A stretch of 64,000 bases of DNA from Myotis daubentonii (GCF_963259705.1 NC_081851.1:16466145-16530144), one strand, 5' to 3'; shown: positions 32,831-44,338, counted from the first letter of the stretch. Notes: generated by a model from the sequence alone, not told the origin. Made by a program: numbers and translations.

Positions 32831-34033
32831 AAAAAGTGTCATGAATGTGACATAACCGTTATCTCAGGAATAACACTTAATTCACAGAAAACATAACTGC
32901 AACCCTAGAGGAGCTGCATGGGAACCACAGGCTCAGATATTTCAGCCAAGAAAGCTGCTGGTGCCAAAAAGACCTCAGAGGAGAAACAAAGTCAAATTAA
33001 ACTGTTTGTGATGTGAAAGCCATTTCAAACACGGTTTTTAAAGGTTGTCTAGTGCTGACATGAATGTTTGTTTTCATTCCTGAATTTGAGGATTGCAGCA
33101 TAACCGCTATGCCACAAAACCGTTTTTCATATAAGAGTTGTCTGAGACAGAACTGTCATCCACCTTATACAGTGGCCGCATTTGACTGGCTGTCAGTTAC
33201 TGTTCGTAGAAATGTTCTGGAAGTGAGGGGTGAGGGCTCTTTCCACCCACAGCTCATCCACTTCTTTGTAGTAATAAGCTGAACTGTAGTAGATTATGTT
33301 CTTTCAAAGCTAGAACTGTTAAGTTTGCAAACAAGCATGACTGTTCCATTGCCAGTAATTTTGTTCATGCCTTGGTCTTTTGGGTTTGCACCGGAAATTG
33401 GAATTGCTTGCAATTATATGTTTAGGTGGATTGAGGCTCAAAATTAATGATGACATTTAATAGTTTCTTAAAGCACCAAGTGGTTCAACTTTTGATGAAT
33501 TAGAAATGATATGTTGTTTTTGTTTGTTTCATTTCAATATGCCAGTGATCTGTTAGGTGTGCTTTTTGTGCTCCCTTCGATAGCTCAGCTGGTAGAGCGG
33601 AGGACTGTTAGGTGTGCTTTTTAAATGTTGTTCCAGCATTTGAACAGAAATGCCCTTAAATGTTGGGAGCCATTTACTATAAAGTAAAACTTGTCTAAAT
33701 CCTTAAATGTGAAATGTGGAGAAATTAGTGAGTAGTCGTAGGAAATGTAGGATCAATATTGTCAGACATAAGTGCTTATCTCTCAGCCCAGTGATTTCCT
33801 ACAGTTGATTTTGTCAGCAACTAGCATGTAGCTGTAATGTTAATTATGTACTGATAGTGTAAGGTAACTATGACATGGTAACTAATTACCTGAAAGAATC
33901 AGATCTGGAATGCCCTTTGATGTTATGATTACTTGTACACCTACAGTGTGATAGGATTGTATGACACTCATCTAAGGATTAATGGCTCTTCTGTAAACTT
34001 CTGATAATTTTCTTCTTGTTTTGATTCCAACAG
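32830..34033. other. Region upstream of the ANAPC1-like initiator exon
   Basis: AT-rich, probably the intron before the first coding exon. No exon, snoRNA or miRNA could be supported. It contains the tRNA-Tyr half insertion annotated separately. Confidence 0.4.
33574..33608 (+). pseudogene. Retroposed 5' half of tRNA-Tyr, flanked by an 18-bp target duplication
   Basis: The first 35 bases of a tRNA-Tyr (5' acceptor strand, D-arm with 'agctcagctggtagagc', anticodon stem 'ggaggactgt') stop at the anticodon. The 18-mer ctgttaggtgtgcttttt occurs on both sides (33550-33567 and 33605-33622, overlapping the final ctgt). A five-base 'gtgct' precedes the tRNA start. There is no 3' half, no intron and no A tail. 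This is the layout of a 'tailless' retropseudogene made by L1 machinery from a cleaved tRNA. It cannot fold as a tRNA. Confidence 0.88.
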
Positions 34034-34299
34034 CTGGCCAGAATGTGATTGAATTCATACAGAAATAATATTGATATCTGAAAGCCATGTTGAACTTCTC
34101 TGAAGAAAGGGAAACAATGATTGCAGCTGGGGATTTTCAGGAATTTGTTCCTTTTGGTCGAGACCACTGCAGACACCACCCTAATGCTTTGAACCTTCAG
34201 CTTCGGCAGCTGCAGCCAGCCTCTGAGTTGTGGTCCTCTGATGGTGCTGCTGGCTTGGTGGGATCCCTGCAGGAGGTTACAATCCACGAAAAACAGAAG
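34034..34299 (+). pseudogene. ANAPC1: ANAPC1-like first coding exon (partial gene copy)
   Basis: ANAPC1 is the largest scaffold subunit of the anaphase-promoting complex. Acceptor 'ttgattccaacag' precedes 53 nt of 5' UTR; ATG at 34087 opens 71 codons: MLNFSEERETMIAAGDF, then EFVPFGRDHCRHHPNALN and QLQPASELWSSDGAAG, nearly identical to the human N-terminus. The exon ends EKQK|gtttta, a weak donor. This exon and the next are intact, but downstream exons are deleted or broken (41825-41867, 42814-43079, 46462-46583) and most of the roughly 1,900-residue protein is missing. I therefore call the locus a partial duplicated pseudogene. A short transcript from the intact exons cannot be excluded. Confidence 0.92.
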
Positions 34300-35343
34300 G
34301 TTTTATCAAGATTCTCAGTTTGATATTGAAATGTAGAGAGATTCGATCTACTTGTAATTTAAAGCTAACAGATGCAACTGAGAAATGAGTATGATGCTAC
34401 TTCTAGGGTATAGGTTAAGATTTGGTAATTTTTATGAAAGCTAAAAATAATGACCTTAATTGTATTATAGTGATATGGCTGTTTAGACATATAACTCAGG
34501 GATTTATAATGAGAGTCACTATGATTATGGTCCATTTAAATCTATTTTTCTTCACTTAGTATTGGGACCAGATTTCATGTTATTTGATGGTTAGATAGTC
34601 AAGTTAGCAATGGCCCCTGCTGCCAAAAACTTACATGTTTCTAGAGGAGAAAAGAAATGCCACATAAGTAGATACAGTACTAGTTTTTAAATAGGGGAAT
34701 GAGAAGTAAGTGCATGTTAAACAGTCAATCTTTCTCATCTTAATTCCATTTCTGTATCCCTTTTGGGATACCAAAATTTCCAGGAGCGGAAGTCTGTAGT
34801 TAGGAATCCAAACCTTTCTCTGCCCTGTTCATTTTGATGGTTGGCACAAGGGCAGGAAGGTGAATGTATATGCAGTTGTGAAGCAGGGAAGTCTGCATGG
34901 TGGGTAAGCTCCCCCAGTGTGCCATGTGCACTTCACTGCCCCCTCTGCTTCACCCCCCATATGCTTAATATGTCTTTAGTCTCCCAAGAATGTTGGTTTA
35001 ATTTTTGGATATATAGGTAAGGTATAGTTTTTGTTTCTTTATGTTTTTGGCAGCATAAAATGGTAATGTAATAATAAAATACTTAATATAGAGAATTCTT
35101 GAGGTAAATTCCCATTTTTGAAATCCTGTAAGATACAGTATGATACATGCACCCACACCCCCTCCTCTGTTAATCAGTGGCACCAAACCTAAGAGTTGGG
35201 CTTGGACTGAGTCTTACTCCACAGACAGAGCAGGAGACTTGTATCTGGATTGCTGTTCAATTTTAATTAATAAATCTTGCTCCATAATGTTGCAAAAGAA
35301 ACAAAAACCGCTTAAACATGTCTTACGTATGTAAATTTTTAAG
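34300..35343. other. Intron of the ANAPC1-like copy
   Basis: AT-rich, without recognised repeats or exons. Confidence 0.5.
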
Positions 35344-35502
35344 GAAAGCTGGCAGTTAAGGAGAGGCGGAAGTGAAATTGGAGAAGTGGATTATGACGAG
35401 GAACTATATGTGGCTGGAAATATGGTGATCTGGAGCAAAGGAAGTAAAAGCCAGGCATTGGCTCTTTACAAGGCCTTTACAATTGATAGTCCTGTTCAAC
35501 AG
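35344..35502 (+). pseudogene. ANAPC1: ANAPC1-like second coding exon
   Basis: ESWQLRRGGSEIGEVDYDEE, then LYVAGNMVIWSKGSKSQAL and FTIDSPVQQ: 53 codons, open, with a canonical CAG|gtgagt donor and a tttttaag acceptor. One codon (Asp of human GEDVDYDE) is missing in frame. Same strand and phase as 34034-34299. Confidence 0.92.
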
Positions 35503-35894
35503 GTGAGTTGATTTGAATTTTAGTATTTGATTAATTATTGAGTAATTTTTTTAAAAAACAAAGCTTTTATCCTAAAATTTAACAGAAATAATAAAAACAA
35601 TATATAATGATTCCAGTAGCTAGATATATGTTTTAACATGTAGTGAAGATAATGGTAGGGAAATAAACATTTCATTTATTTTCTATATCATCATTTTTTG
35701 CACTGTTGTTTGTCAATTTCATGGTAATGTTTAAACACTTGAGTAATTCAATTAGTTATTGCCAAAAAAATTTATAAGACTTAAATTTAAGGGTATAAGA
35801 ATATATTAGAACATGATTATATTTGGTTGCAAAGTGTTGAATAAATAAAAATCAAGTTCATAGTAAAAATACTCAGAGAGTAAGGGAAAGGAAA

Positions 35895-37455
35895 AAAAAT
35901 CTAATTTGCTGTCATTGCACATGCTTGGGTTGCACTCAGGGGGCAGACTCAGTGAGCACCAAAGCCCATTGAAGCAAGTCTTGCCCCAGAGGGGTGTGTC
36001 CAGCACAGAAGTTCTCCCTCTGCAGACACAGCTGATTCTCACAGCCATTTGGCCTGGAGGTCAATTCCTCCCAGTGATAACTACAACAATCAAGGCTTAA
36101 CTACAACAAGACTGTGCACAAAGACCACGAGGGGGTGCACCAAGAGTGTCCTCGGGTAATTGGGGAGGCTGAACCACTGGGCCCTAGTGGACACTCAGCA
36201 CAGAAAACCACTTTATCAACACAGGGAAGCATAAAAATGCGGAGACAAAGAAGAAGGACACAAATGATAGAAATGGAGGAATGCAAACTACTGGATATAG
36301 AGTTCAAAACCACACTTTTAAGGTTTTTCAAGAATTTTCTAGAAACTGCCGATAAACTTAATGAGATCTACAAGAAATCTAATAAGACCCTCGAGGTTGC
36401 GATAAAGGACCAACTAGAAATTAAGCATACACTGACTGAAATAAAGAATATTATACAGACTCCCAACAGCAGACTAGAGAATTGCAAGAATCAAGTCAAC
36501 GATTTGAAACACGAAGAAGCAAAAAACACCCAACCAGAAAAGCAAAATGAAAAAAGTATCCAAAAATACGAAGATAGTGTAAGGAGCCTCTGGGATAGCT
36601 TCAAGCATACCAACATCCGAATTATAGGGGTGCCAGAAAAGAGAGAGAGCAAGATATTGAAAACCTATTTGAAGAAATAATGACAGAAAACTTCCCCTAC
36701 CTGGTGAAAGAAATAGACTTACAAGTCCAGGAAGCGCAGAGAACCCCAAACAAAAGAAATCCAAAGAGGACCACACCAAGACACATCATAATTAAAATGC
36801 CAAGAGCAAAAGACAAAGAGAGAATCTTAAAAGCAGCAAGAGAAAGAAACCCAGTTACCTACAAGGGAGTGCCCATATGACTGTCAGCTGATTTCTCAAC
36901 AGAAACTTTGCAGTCCAGAAGGGAGTGGCAAGAATTATTCAATGTGATGAATGCCAAGAACCTACAACCAAGATTACTTTATCCAGCAAAGCTATCATTC
37001 AGAATTGAAGGTCAGATAAAGAGCTTCACAGATAAGGAAAAGCTAAAGGAGTTCATCACCACCAAACTAGTATTATATGAAATGCTGAAAGGTATCCTTC
37101 CAGAAGAGGAAGAAGAAGAAAAAGGTAAAGATACAAATTTTGAACACCAAATACACCTCTATCAACAAGTGAATCTGAAAATCAAGTGAATAATCTGATG
37201 AAAAGAATGAACTGGTGATTATAATAGAATCAGGGGCATAGAAAGCGAGCGGACTGGCTATTCTTGGGGGGCAAAGGGGTGAGGGGGATGTGGGAAGAGA
37301 CTGGACAAAAATCGCGCACCTATGGATGAGGACAGTGGATGGGGAGTGAGGGAGGAGGCTGGGGTGGGAACTGGGTGGAGGGGACTTCTGGGGGGAAAAA
37401 AGAGGAACAAATGTAATAATCTGAACAATAAAGATGTAATTAATAAATAAAAAAG
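35895..37455 (+). mobile_element. HAL1 (half-L1) element, ORF1 only
   Basis: A 5' leader (35895-36230) is followed by an ORF1-like frame (36238 on): a coiled-coil stretch (KTLEVAIKDQLEIKHTLTE), then IRIIGVPEKRE typical of the L1 ORF1 RRM. After a frameshift near 36650 comes ENFPYLVKEIDLQVQEAQRT, PRHIIIKMPRAKDKERIL and YPAKLSFRIEGQIKSF of the C-terminal domain. A TGA interrupts at about 36878 where L1s have Arg. There is no ORF2. The 3' end is a G-rich UTR ending 'gaacaataaagatgtaatt'. ORF1 directly joined to a 3' UTR is the HAL1 layout. It lies in the ANAPC1-copy intron. Confidence 0.85.
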
Positions 37456-37479
37456 AACAGTAGTAAAAAGCAAAAAAAA

Positions 37480-37859
37480 AAAAAGAGTCATGGAGGGGGA
37501 AAAAGGTGGGGCCTATTCTAGGTTAAAAGAGACTAAAGGACATCACCAAATGCAATATTTTTTGCACCATTTTGAATGAACTTTGAGTCCTGGTTCTAGA
37601 AAATTATCTTAAAAAAACATTTTGGGGAAAATTTGAAAAAGTTGCAAATGGACTGAATATTAGGTGATGTTAGAAAAATTTTATCTTAGGCAAGATGATG
37701 GTTTTGTCGTGTATAGGAGAGAATATTTATTTTGGGGAAATGCATGATGAAGTCATGATGTGGGGGATTTTCAGGTAGTCAGCATCCCCCAGTCAAATCC
37801 CTCACATGCACATAAGCAGATATGGCATAATGGTAACCACAGTTTGATTTATTTGTTTA
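37480..37859. other. Intron of the ANAPC1-like copy
   Basis: No repeat or exon identified. Confidence 0.4.
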
Positions 37860-38087
37860 TTTTTAAAACATTTTTTATTGATTTTAGGGAGGAAGGGAGA
37901 GGGAGAGAGAGAGAGAGGAACATCAGTAACATCAATGGTAAGAAGAGAATCATTGATCGGCTGCCTCCTGCGTGCCCACTACTAGGGATTGAGCCCGCAA
38001 CCTGGGTATGTGCCCTTGACTGGAATCAAACCCAGGACCAGTCCGCAGGCCGATGCCCTATCCACTGAGCCAAACCGGCTAGGCCTT
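37860..38087 (-). repeat. Ves SINE
   Basis: Reverse, nearly full length, ending 'gccaaaccggctaggcctt'; (GA)n-rich tail; 'gtccgcaggccgatgccct' head subtype. Confidence 0.96.
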
Positions 38088-38447
38088 AACAACTGTTAGA
38101 TTTAGATGAAACAGGTGTTCACTGTATTATTTCACCTTTTCTTACTGAATATTTTTAGAATAAAAAGTTTTGGGGCGGGGGAGAATATATTTATAGCAGT
38201 TGAATTAATTATTGGGCTATTGACAAGAGATTTCAAGACTTTTTGACTAATATTAAATTCCTTAGTGGTTAGCACTGTAATCTTGGTACCTGGACATTGC
38301 TTTTTTGTGTTTTCCCCCATTAACTGTTTCCTGATGAACATTGTACCCTTCTAACAATATACTGGGAACGATAAACTGAATTATTCCTAAACTTGAGGGC
38401 ATGTGTAAAAGTATTTCTGTCCAGGAGTGTTGAAGCCAGTGACCATG

Positions 38448-38668
38448 TTTTAAAAAATATATTTTTATTGATTTCAGAGAGGAAGGGAGAGGGATAGAAA
38501 GATAGAAACATCAATGATGAGAGAGAATCATTGATCGGCTGCCTCCTGCACGCCCCCTACTGGGGATTGAGCCTGCAACCCGGGCATGTGCCCTTGACTG
38601 GAATCGAACCTGGGACCCTTCAGTCTACAGGCTAATGCTCTATCCACTGAGCCAAACCAGCTAGGGCA
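38448..38668 (-). repeat. Ves SINE, young
   Basis: Reverse, close to the family consensus throughout. The flanking 'ccagtgaccat' before (38434) and after (38668) is a target duplication. Confidence 0.97.
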
Positions 38669-38784
38669 CCAGTGACCATTTTGATGATATTTCCGCCCCG
38701 CCCTCCCCCCCTCCCCATGTAACCATATGGTTAGTGTAGTTGTGAAAGTGGCATGACGATATCCAACAAGTGTTTGTTGTTGTT

Positions 38785-38998
38785 TTTTAATATGTATTTT
38801 TATTTTTCAGAGAGGAAGGGAGAGGGAGAGAGAGATAGAAACATCAATGATGAGAGAGAATCATTGATTGGCTGCCTCCTGCACAACCCACACTGGGGAT
38901 CGAGGCTGCAACTCAAACATATGCCCTGACATGGAACCAAACTATGACCTCCTGGTTCATTGGTCAATGCTTAACCACAGAGCCATGCTGGCGGGGCT
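38785..38998 (-). repeat. Ves SINE, second subtype
   Basis: Reverse, with the 'gacctcctggttcattggtc' and 'aatgcttaaccacagagcc' head, different from the copy at 38448. Confidence 0.94.
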
Positions 38999-40010
38999 CA
39001 AACTAATTCTTTGCTTCTATGTTTCCATCTTAAATTCTCCAAAGGATGATTGCATGTTTACTAGATTCCATGGATGTGCAGTTAGATGAATTGTCTCTTT
39101 TGTCTCCTTTATCTTAAGATTGCTTGTAAATAGAACGATAAGATTTTTAATTTCAGTCCTTTTGGTCTGGAAAACATATTGTTCTTTAGTCTTCTTACTA
39201 TATGGGGGAAGATATTTTGTATTTGGTTAGGAATCAATACCAGGTGCATGTGATTTAGTTGAACAAATAAACAGATAACTAAAATGCTGTATGCAGATAA
39301 ATTAAAATGCCATATAATACCTGTGTGTCCACAGTGTGGTGAGAGTCATGGGACTGGCTCTGAAGGAAGGATTTCTCAAAGAAGTTGCTGATTGAACTGG
39401 AAGTTGGGAAAAGAAGGGCATTCTAGGCAGAGCGAATCAGCCAAATGATTTATGGAAAAACATGATGTTTTCTAAGTTCAGAATGGATGTACACAGGGTT
39501 TGGGTGTGGAGAGATGCTTGCAGGTGCTGAGTGGATCCAAACTGAAGGGCCTTGTTTGTACCTGGGAACTTGAAATTTAAACTGTACCCAGAAGGAGCCT
39601 GTCAAGGCTGTTAAAATGGAAAGTACATCTTCAGTTCTGTATTTTGAGAAGATATGACTTCGGTGGCAGTGTGTAGGATGTGTAGTATTGGCTGGAGAGT
39701 AGAGGGACTGTTGTCAAGGATACTGTTCTATGATAGTTCAGGGGAAAAGATTGGCTCTGAAGAGAGAAGACAGAGATGAGAGACAGAGCTGAGGGAATGT
39801 GCAAGTCCTGAGACATCAGGAGTAAGGGAGAGTATGAAAATACTATTGGGGTGGGGATGGGAGTGGCCCGGAAGAGATTAATGCAGGGAAAGGAGGACCT
39901 ATGTAATACTTTCAACAATATAGATTTAAAAATAAAAATAAAATACTATCTGCTTTTAGAGACTGGGAGGATGGGATTTCATAAAAGGAAGCTGAGTCAA
40001 TAATAGGTAC
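38999..40010. other. Intron; old repeat pieces
   Basis: 39340-39620 looks like an ancient interspersed repeat that I cannot name. 39840-39950 ends in an L1/HAL1-like 3' tail ('ctatgtaatactttcaac'). Confidence 0.4.
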
Positions 40011-40079
40011 AGCATAGATTTGGGACATTTCAGGTGGGAGTGCAGCTCTAATGCCGGTTTTTCCTAAATTCAACAACCA

Positions 40080-41225
40080 CAGATCAGACAATTCAATTTA
40101 AAACTGGACAGAGGGCTTGAACGGACATTTCTCTAAATGGCCAATGAGCACATGAAACAGTGCTCAGCATGTTTAATCATTAGGCAAATGCAAATCAAAA
40201 CCACAGTGAGATACCATGTCATACCTACTGAGATGACTGATATATTAAACAATGAAAAAAATAAGTGAGGATGTTGAAACTGGAGCCCTGTGATTACTGG
40301 TGGAAAAGTAAAAAAATGCCACTACGGGAAACCATTTGCTGTTTCTCAAAATATTAAACCTAGGCAGGGTGGAGGGGATCAATGGGGGATAGAAGGGGAC
40401 ATCTATAATAATTTCAACAATAAATTTCAAGATAAATTAGCGGGGGGGGGGATTTAAACCTAGAATCACCATATGATCCAACAATTTCCCTTTTGAGTAT
40501 ATATACACAAAAGACAGAAGCATCGATCAGATGCTCAACCCTCAGAGGGAACATAGGGGAGGGTGCGGGTAAGGGATAGAGGTCAACCAAAGGACTTGTA
40601 TACATGCATATAAGTATAACCAATGGACAAAGACCCAGGGGAGTGAGTTCATGAACGGGAGTGGGATGGGGGGCAATGGGGGGATAAGGACATATGTAAT
40701 AGCTTAATAAAAAAATGTTGAAATAAAAAGAAAGATTTGAAAGCAGGGACTCAGTCGAACACCAGTGTTCATAGCAGCATTATTCACAATAGTTGAAATT
40801 GGAAACAACCCCAGTGTGTATGGAGAGATGACTGGATATACAATATGTGGTATATGTCTACAATGAAATATTTAGCCTTTAAAATGAAGGAAATTCTGAG
40901 ATGTGCTACAACATGGATGAACCTTGAGGATGTTATACCCAACATAACATAAATACTGTATAATTCCACCTGCATGGGGTACTTTGCTTCGAATAGGTAA
41001 ATTCATAAGGACAGAAAATATAATAGAAGCTGAGGGAGGGAGAAAGGGAGAGTTGTTGAATTGGCAGTTTCTGTTTGGGATAATGGAAAAGTTCTGAAAA
41101 TGCATAGCATTGAGGTTACACAACTTTATGAATGAATGTATTTAATGGTACTGTATTTGTACACCACAAAATGGTTAAAATGGTAAATTTTACATTATGT
41201 ATATTTAACCACAATTAAAAAACCC
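40080..41225 (+). mobile_element. Ancient L1 3' end, interrupted by younger L1 tails
   Basis: Old L1 ORF2/3'-UTR order: 'ggccaatgagcacatgaaac', 'ctgtgattactggtgg', 'catagcagcattattcacaat', 'acaacatggatgaaccttgag', 'aaatggttaaaatggtaaatt'. Two younger bat L1 3'-UTR pieces sit inside it (about 40365-40435 and 40500-40735, the latter with 'gtcaaccaaaggacttgtat' and 'agtataaccaatggac'). Confidence 0.85.
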
Positions 41226-41824
41226 ATAAAATACCATTAAATAATTTCAAGTGATTGTTAGGCATGCTAGTGAAAGTTGAATGGCATTTCCTAGTTTATG
41301 TTTTGCAAGATGAAAGGGAAAGTTTAGTTTTTCTAAAGATTTTTTTCTGACTGTCTAAGAAAGATAAGATCATTAAGAAACCTGTAGGTTATGAATAGCT
41401 CTTCTGGTAATCTCTAGTTTTATAAAGGACATAAAGTTTTATAAAGGTTGAACCACGGTTTGAGGTCACTTTTGTAGCAAGGCTTCTATCTAGTAGATTT
41501 TTAAATTTTTGTCTACTCTTTTCTTAAAATTTATTTACACACATAGTTTATCTTTTCTTATAATATTTATCACTAATTTGTTTAATTTTATTTTACCTTT
41601 TTTAGTTCCCATGGTGCATGTGTTGAGCTGGTGAGAAGATAGTATATAGCTATATGTCATAATTATTTATTTATTTTTAAAATCTTTCCTTTTGAAAGTA
41701 TTATAGATGTCCCCCCTTTTTTATTGTCCCCTTCTACCTCACCACAATTCTTATTTAGATATTATTTGTTAATAGGCTATTATTTAGATGCAATTCTTAT
41801 ATAAGCATTTTGTTTTAATTTTAG
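41226..41824. other. Intron of the ANAPC1-like copy
   Basis: AT-rich, no feature recognised. Confidence 0.4.
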
Positions 41825-41867
41825 GCATTTATCATATCACAGGGTAAGTCTGAAAAAGCCTACAATA
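41825..41867 (+). pseudogene. ANAPC1: ANAPC1-like exon remnant
   Basis: After a 'ttgttttaattttag'-type acceptor, A-FIISQGKSEKAYN is readable. Relative to human ALWCDFIISQDKSEKAYN, twelve nucleotides (LWCD) are deleted. Homology stops after AYN, and no donor or remaining exon is present. This is where the copy is first clearly broken. Confidence 0.85.
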
Positions 41868-41999
41868 AGTTTCTTTTTGGAATTTTATTGAACTTTTTGA
41901 TTCCACATGTATACCTCTTTTTTTCTTGTTCAAAACAAAATGAATAATTGTGGTTTTGTCTAAGCATTTTTATATTATTCATTAAAGGAAGAGTCCCAC

Positions 42000-42110
42000 A
42001 TCTCTTTCTGGAGAAGGTGCTGTGGAGACTGTGGAAATGACAACAAAGAGCCTCAAATCTCGTGGAGAAAGTGCTTTGGAGACTGGAAATGACAACAGAG
42101 GATTTAGAAG
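42000..42110. repeat. Imperfect direct repeat of about 50 bp
   Basis: Two adjacent units share 'ggagaaggtgctgtggagac' / 'ggagaaagtgctttggagac' and 'ggaaatgacaacaaagag' / 'ggaaatgacaacagagg'. A small local tandem duplication of unknown origin. Confidence 0.8.
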
Positions 42111-42174
42111 ATCACTAAAGTCATTTAGGTGTTTTGATATTCCTTTCATTTTCCAGCATTGTGATTACTTAATT

Positions 42175-42388
42175 TTTAAAATGTTTTAATTGATTTTAGG
42201 GACAGGGAGGGGGAGGGAGAGAGATGGAAATATCCTTGATGAGAGAGAATCATCAGTTGGCTGCCTCCTGCACACTCCCTCCTGGGAATAAAACCAGAAA
42301 CCTGGGCATGTGCCCTGGTCAGGAATTGAACCATGACCTCTTGGTTCATGGATTGATGCTCAACCACTGATCCACACCTGCTGGGCCA
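42175..42388 (-). repeat. Ves SINE
   Basis: Reverse. Target duplication 'ccagcattgtgatt' (42154) and 'ccagcattgggattt' (42386). Confidence 0.94.
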
Positions 42389-42476
42389 GCATTGGGATTT
42401 TTTTTTCATATTCTTAGATCAACTTAATGTGAAAATGGAACTTGAATTGCTTTAAATGAATTTTTTTTGTTTAAAG

Positions 42477-42701
42477 CAGCGGTTCTCAACCTGTGGGTCG
42501 TGAGCCCTTTAGGGGTCGAATGACCCTTTCACAGGGGTCGCCTAATACCATGGGAAAACACATATATAATTACATATTGTTTTTGTGATTAATAACTATG
42601 CTTTAATTATGTTTAATTTGTAACAGTGAAATTGGGGGTCAACATAACATGAGGAACTATATTAAAGGGTCGCGGCATTAGGAAGGTTGAGTTTAACACT
42701 G
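42477..42701 (+). mobile_element. SPIN non-autonomous hAT with perfect 8-bp target duplication
   Basis: Starts CAGCGGTTCTCAACCTGTGG and ends 'ggaaggttgagtttaacactg'-like; flanked by gtttaaag at 42469-42476 and 42702-42709. Interior motifs 'gaccctttcacaggggtcgc', 'cacatatataattacatattg'-like and 'taactatgctttaattatg' match SPIN. 225 bp, no transposase. Better preserved than the copy at 12118. Confidence 0.95.
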
Positions 42702-42813
42702 GTTTAAAGTATTGCATATGTCTCCTTTTCCCCCCATCGACCCCTCCTTGATCACTCCCAGCCCCCTAATTACAAGGAGGCATGATTTAAAAAATCAATC
42801 TGTTTCTTCTCGG

Positions 42814-43079
42814 GATTGGGAATATTTACTGAAGTCAGACCACCACCAGAAGGTTGAGTCTCACCTTTTGAACAGATCTTTATGTCTGAATCCTTTGGAA
42901 AGTTTCTCAGATGAAGGATGAAGACTTGTCACAGAATCTCAGTCTGGATTCTTCTACACTTCTCTCACATACCTGCAATCTTTTTCCTACTTCACTGGGT
43001 CTCTTAGGAGCCTAAATGGAATACTCTGATGGGAGAAGGAATTCATTCACTTGTTGACCCCCCTTGTTCAGTTGGCAAG
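42814..43079 (+). pseudogene. ANAPC1: ANAPC1-like internal exon, frameshifted
   Basis: DWEYLLKSDHHQKVESHLLN and RSLCLNP in the first frame, then a one-base shift to QMKDEDLSQNLSLDSSTLL-like sequence, then NTLMGEGIHSLVD in a third frame, ending TTGGCAAG|gtaaat. It matches the human region DWEYLLNSDYHQNVESHLLN through NTLMGEGICSLVEL. At least two frame changes and an in-frame stop. All exons between human residues of the first 130 and this segment are absent upstream. Confidence 0.92.
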
Positions 43080-44246
43080 GTAAATACTGTGTGTAGAGTG
43101 AAAACTTCCAGGAGTGCTCAGGTGACTCAGAAATTGGCCTTAAGAACCCAGAGCATTTTTTGCAAAACACAGACTTGTTTGAAGATACTGGCTATGTAAG
43201 GGCTTGTGAGTCATCTTTGTCCCAAGATCAGCAGGAAGTCAGGAAACATGGTAAACACTGGGGGTGACCCGAAGAGCATTTCATGTTGACAGGCTGACTG
43301 CCTACACTGTGGTGGAAGGTCTATAACAATACCTGCTATGCTGTAATAATACCTACATTCTAGTAGTGCTTACAGTTCAGAGAATTGCAGTTTAGCTACA
43401 TAAATTGTCAACAAGGCCAGGGAATCATGATCCCCATTAGTGATGAGAAAACCTGTCAGAGTGTGTTTCCAAGACCATGACGCTTGGTTAGCTGTGGGCT
43501 CTCTGCTGCACTTGTGCTGTCGCCTTCTGTGTCTTTCAGGTTCCTAGTGGATCTACATTTAAATGGTGCTAACACTGCACTTTCACAGCCTTGCCAGCAC
43601 TCTGTTTAAACACCGAATTCTAAAGGTCACACACTTGGGTATTGTGACCCTTGATAATAAAATTGAATGGAATAAAAATATCAACATCTGAGTTAATATT
43701 ACAGAACATTTTCTAATCTTTGTGATCTTCCTTGAGATAAAAAAGTTGTATTCTGAGACATGGCACTTTTAATTTTTTTATTTCTCTTAGGTCAAATCAT
43801 TACTATGATGAAAACTGTTTTATAATGAAATGATTTCCAACCCTAATAACGGGCTCTGGTATTTTTCACATATTTTATTTAGTTTTAAAACTTCACAGTG
43901 AATTAACTGGTATTTCCCCATTTTCTGGAAGAAAATATTGAGGCTCTAGAGATGGTTTGTTGAAGATCAACAACTAATAGGTAATAGAAGAGAACCGAGA
44001 TCACAGTGTTTTTACAGTAGTTTCACCTACATAAAATTTGTCTAGCAAAAGTAGTTGAGGTTGCACTTACAATACTGGGCACAGGAAAGTCCAGAAATAG
44101 AATAAAGGGGCTTTGGATTTGATTATCTTTTTTCTCATGAGTATGTTTTTAAATGGGAAAGTTCTACTGATGAATGGTAACTGTTGGGGGTGAATATTGT
44201 AATACCTTCCTAGTTATTTATATTTTATATGTTCTTGTTGTTGTAG
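43080..44246. other. Intron; MIR fragments
   Basis: Intron of the ANAPC1-like copy. 43340-43470 and 43885-44012 are MIR-like; the latter is listed separately. Confidence 0.45.
43885..44012 (+). repeat. MIR SINE
   Basis: 'attttctggaagaaaatattg', 'aggctctagagatggtttg' and 'aacaactaataggtaatag' follow the MIR core order. Confidence 0.6.
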
Positions 44247-44338
44247 GGACTTAAAATTGGAGTTTTACTTAGATCATTACTGCAAGGATTACACAATGCT
44301 TTTCAGAACAACTAAAGAAGTATGCACACTTCATCAAG
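44247..44338 (+). pseudogene. ANAPC1: ANAPC1-like internal exon
   Basis: Acceptor 'ttgttgttgtag' and donor CAAG|gtaagc are intact. Peptide DLKLEFYLDHYCKDYTMLFR, then TTKEVCTL, parallels human DLKLGPYVDHYYRDYPTLVR. Open, but preceded by the frameshifted exon and followed only by a distant exon (46462), so many exons between are deleted. It lies just outside the left edge of the tandem duplication. Confidence 0.9.

Noticed and set aside
33720..33870. Possible snoRNA upstream of the ANAPC1-like exon
   Set aside because: No convincing C/D or H/ACA boxes with a closing stem could be placed.
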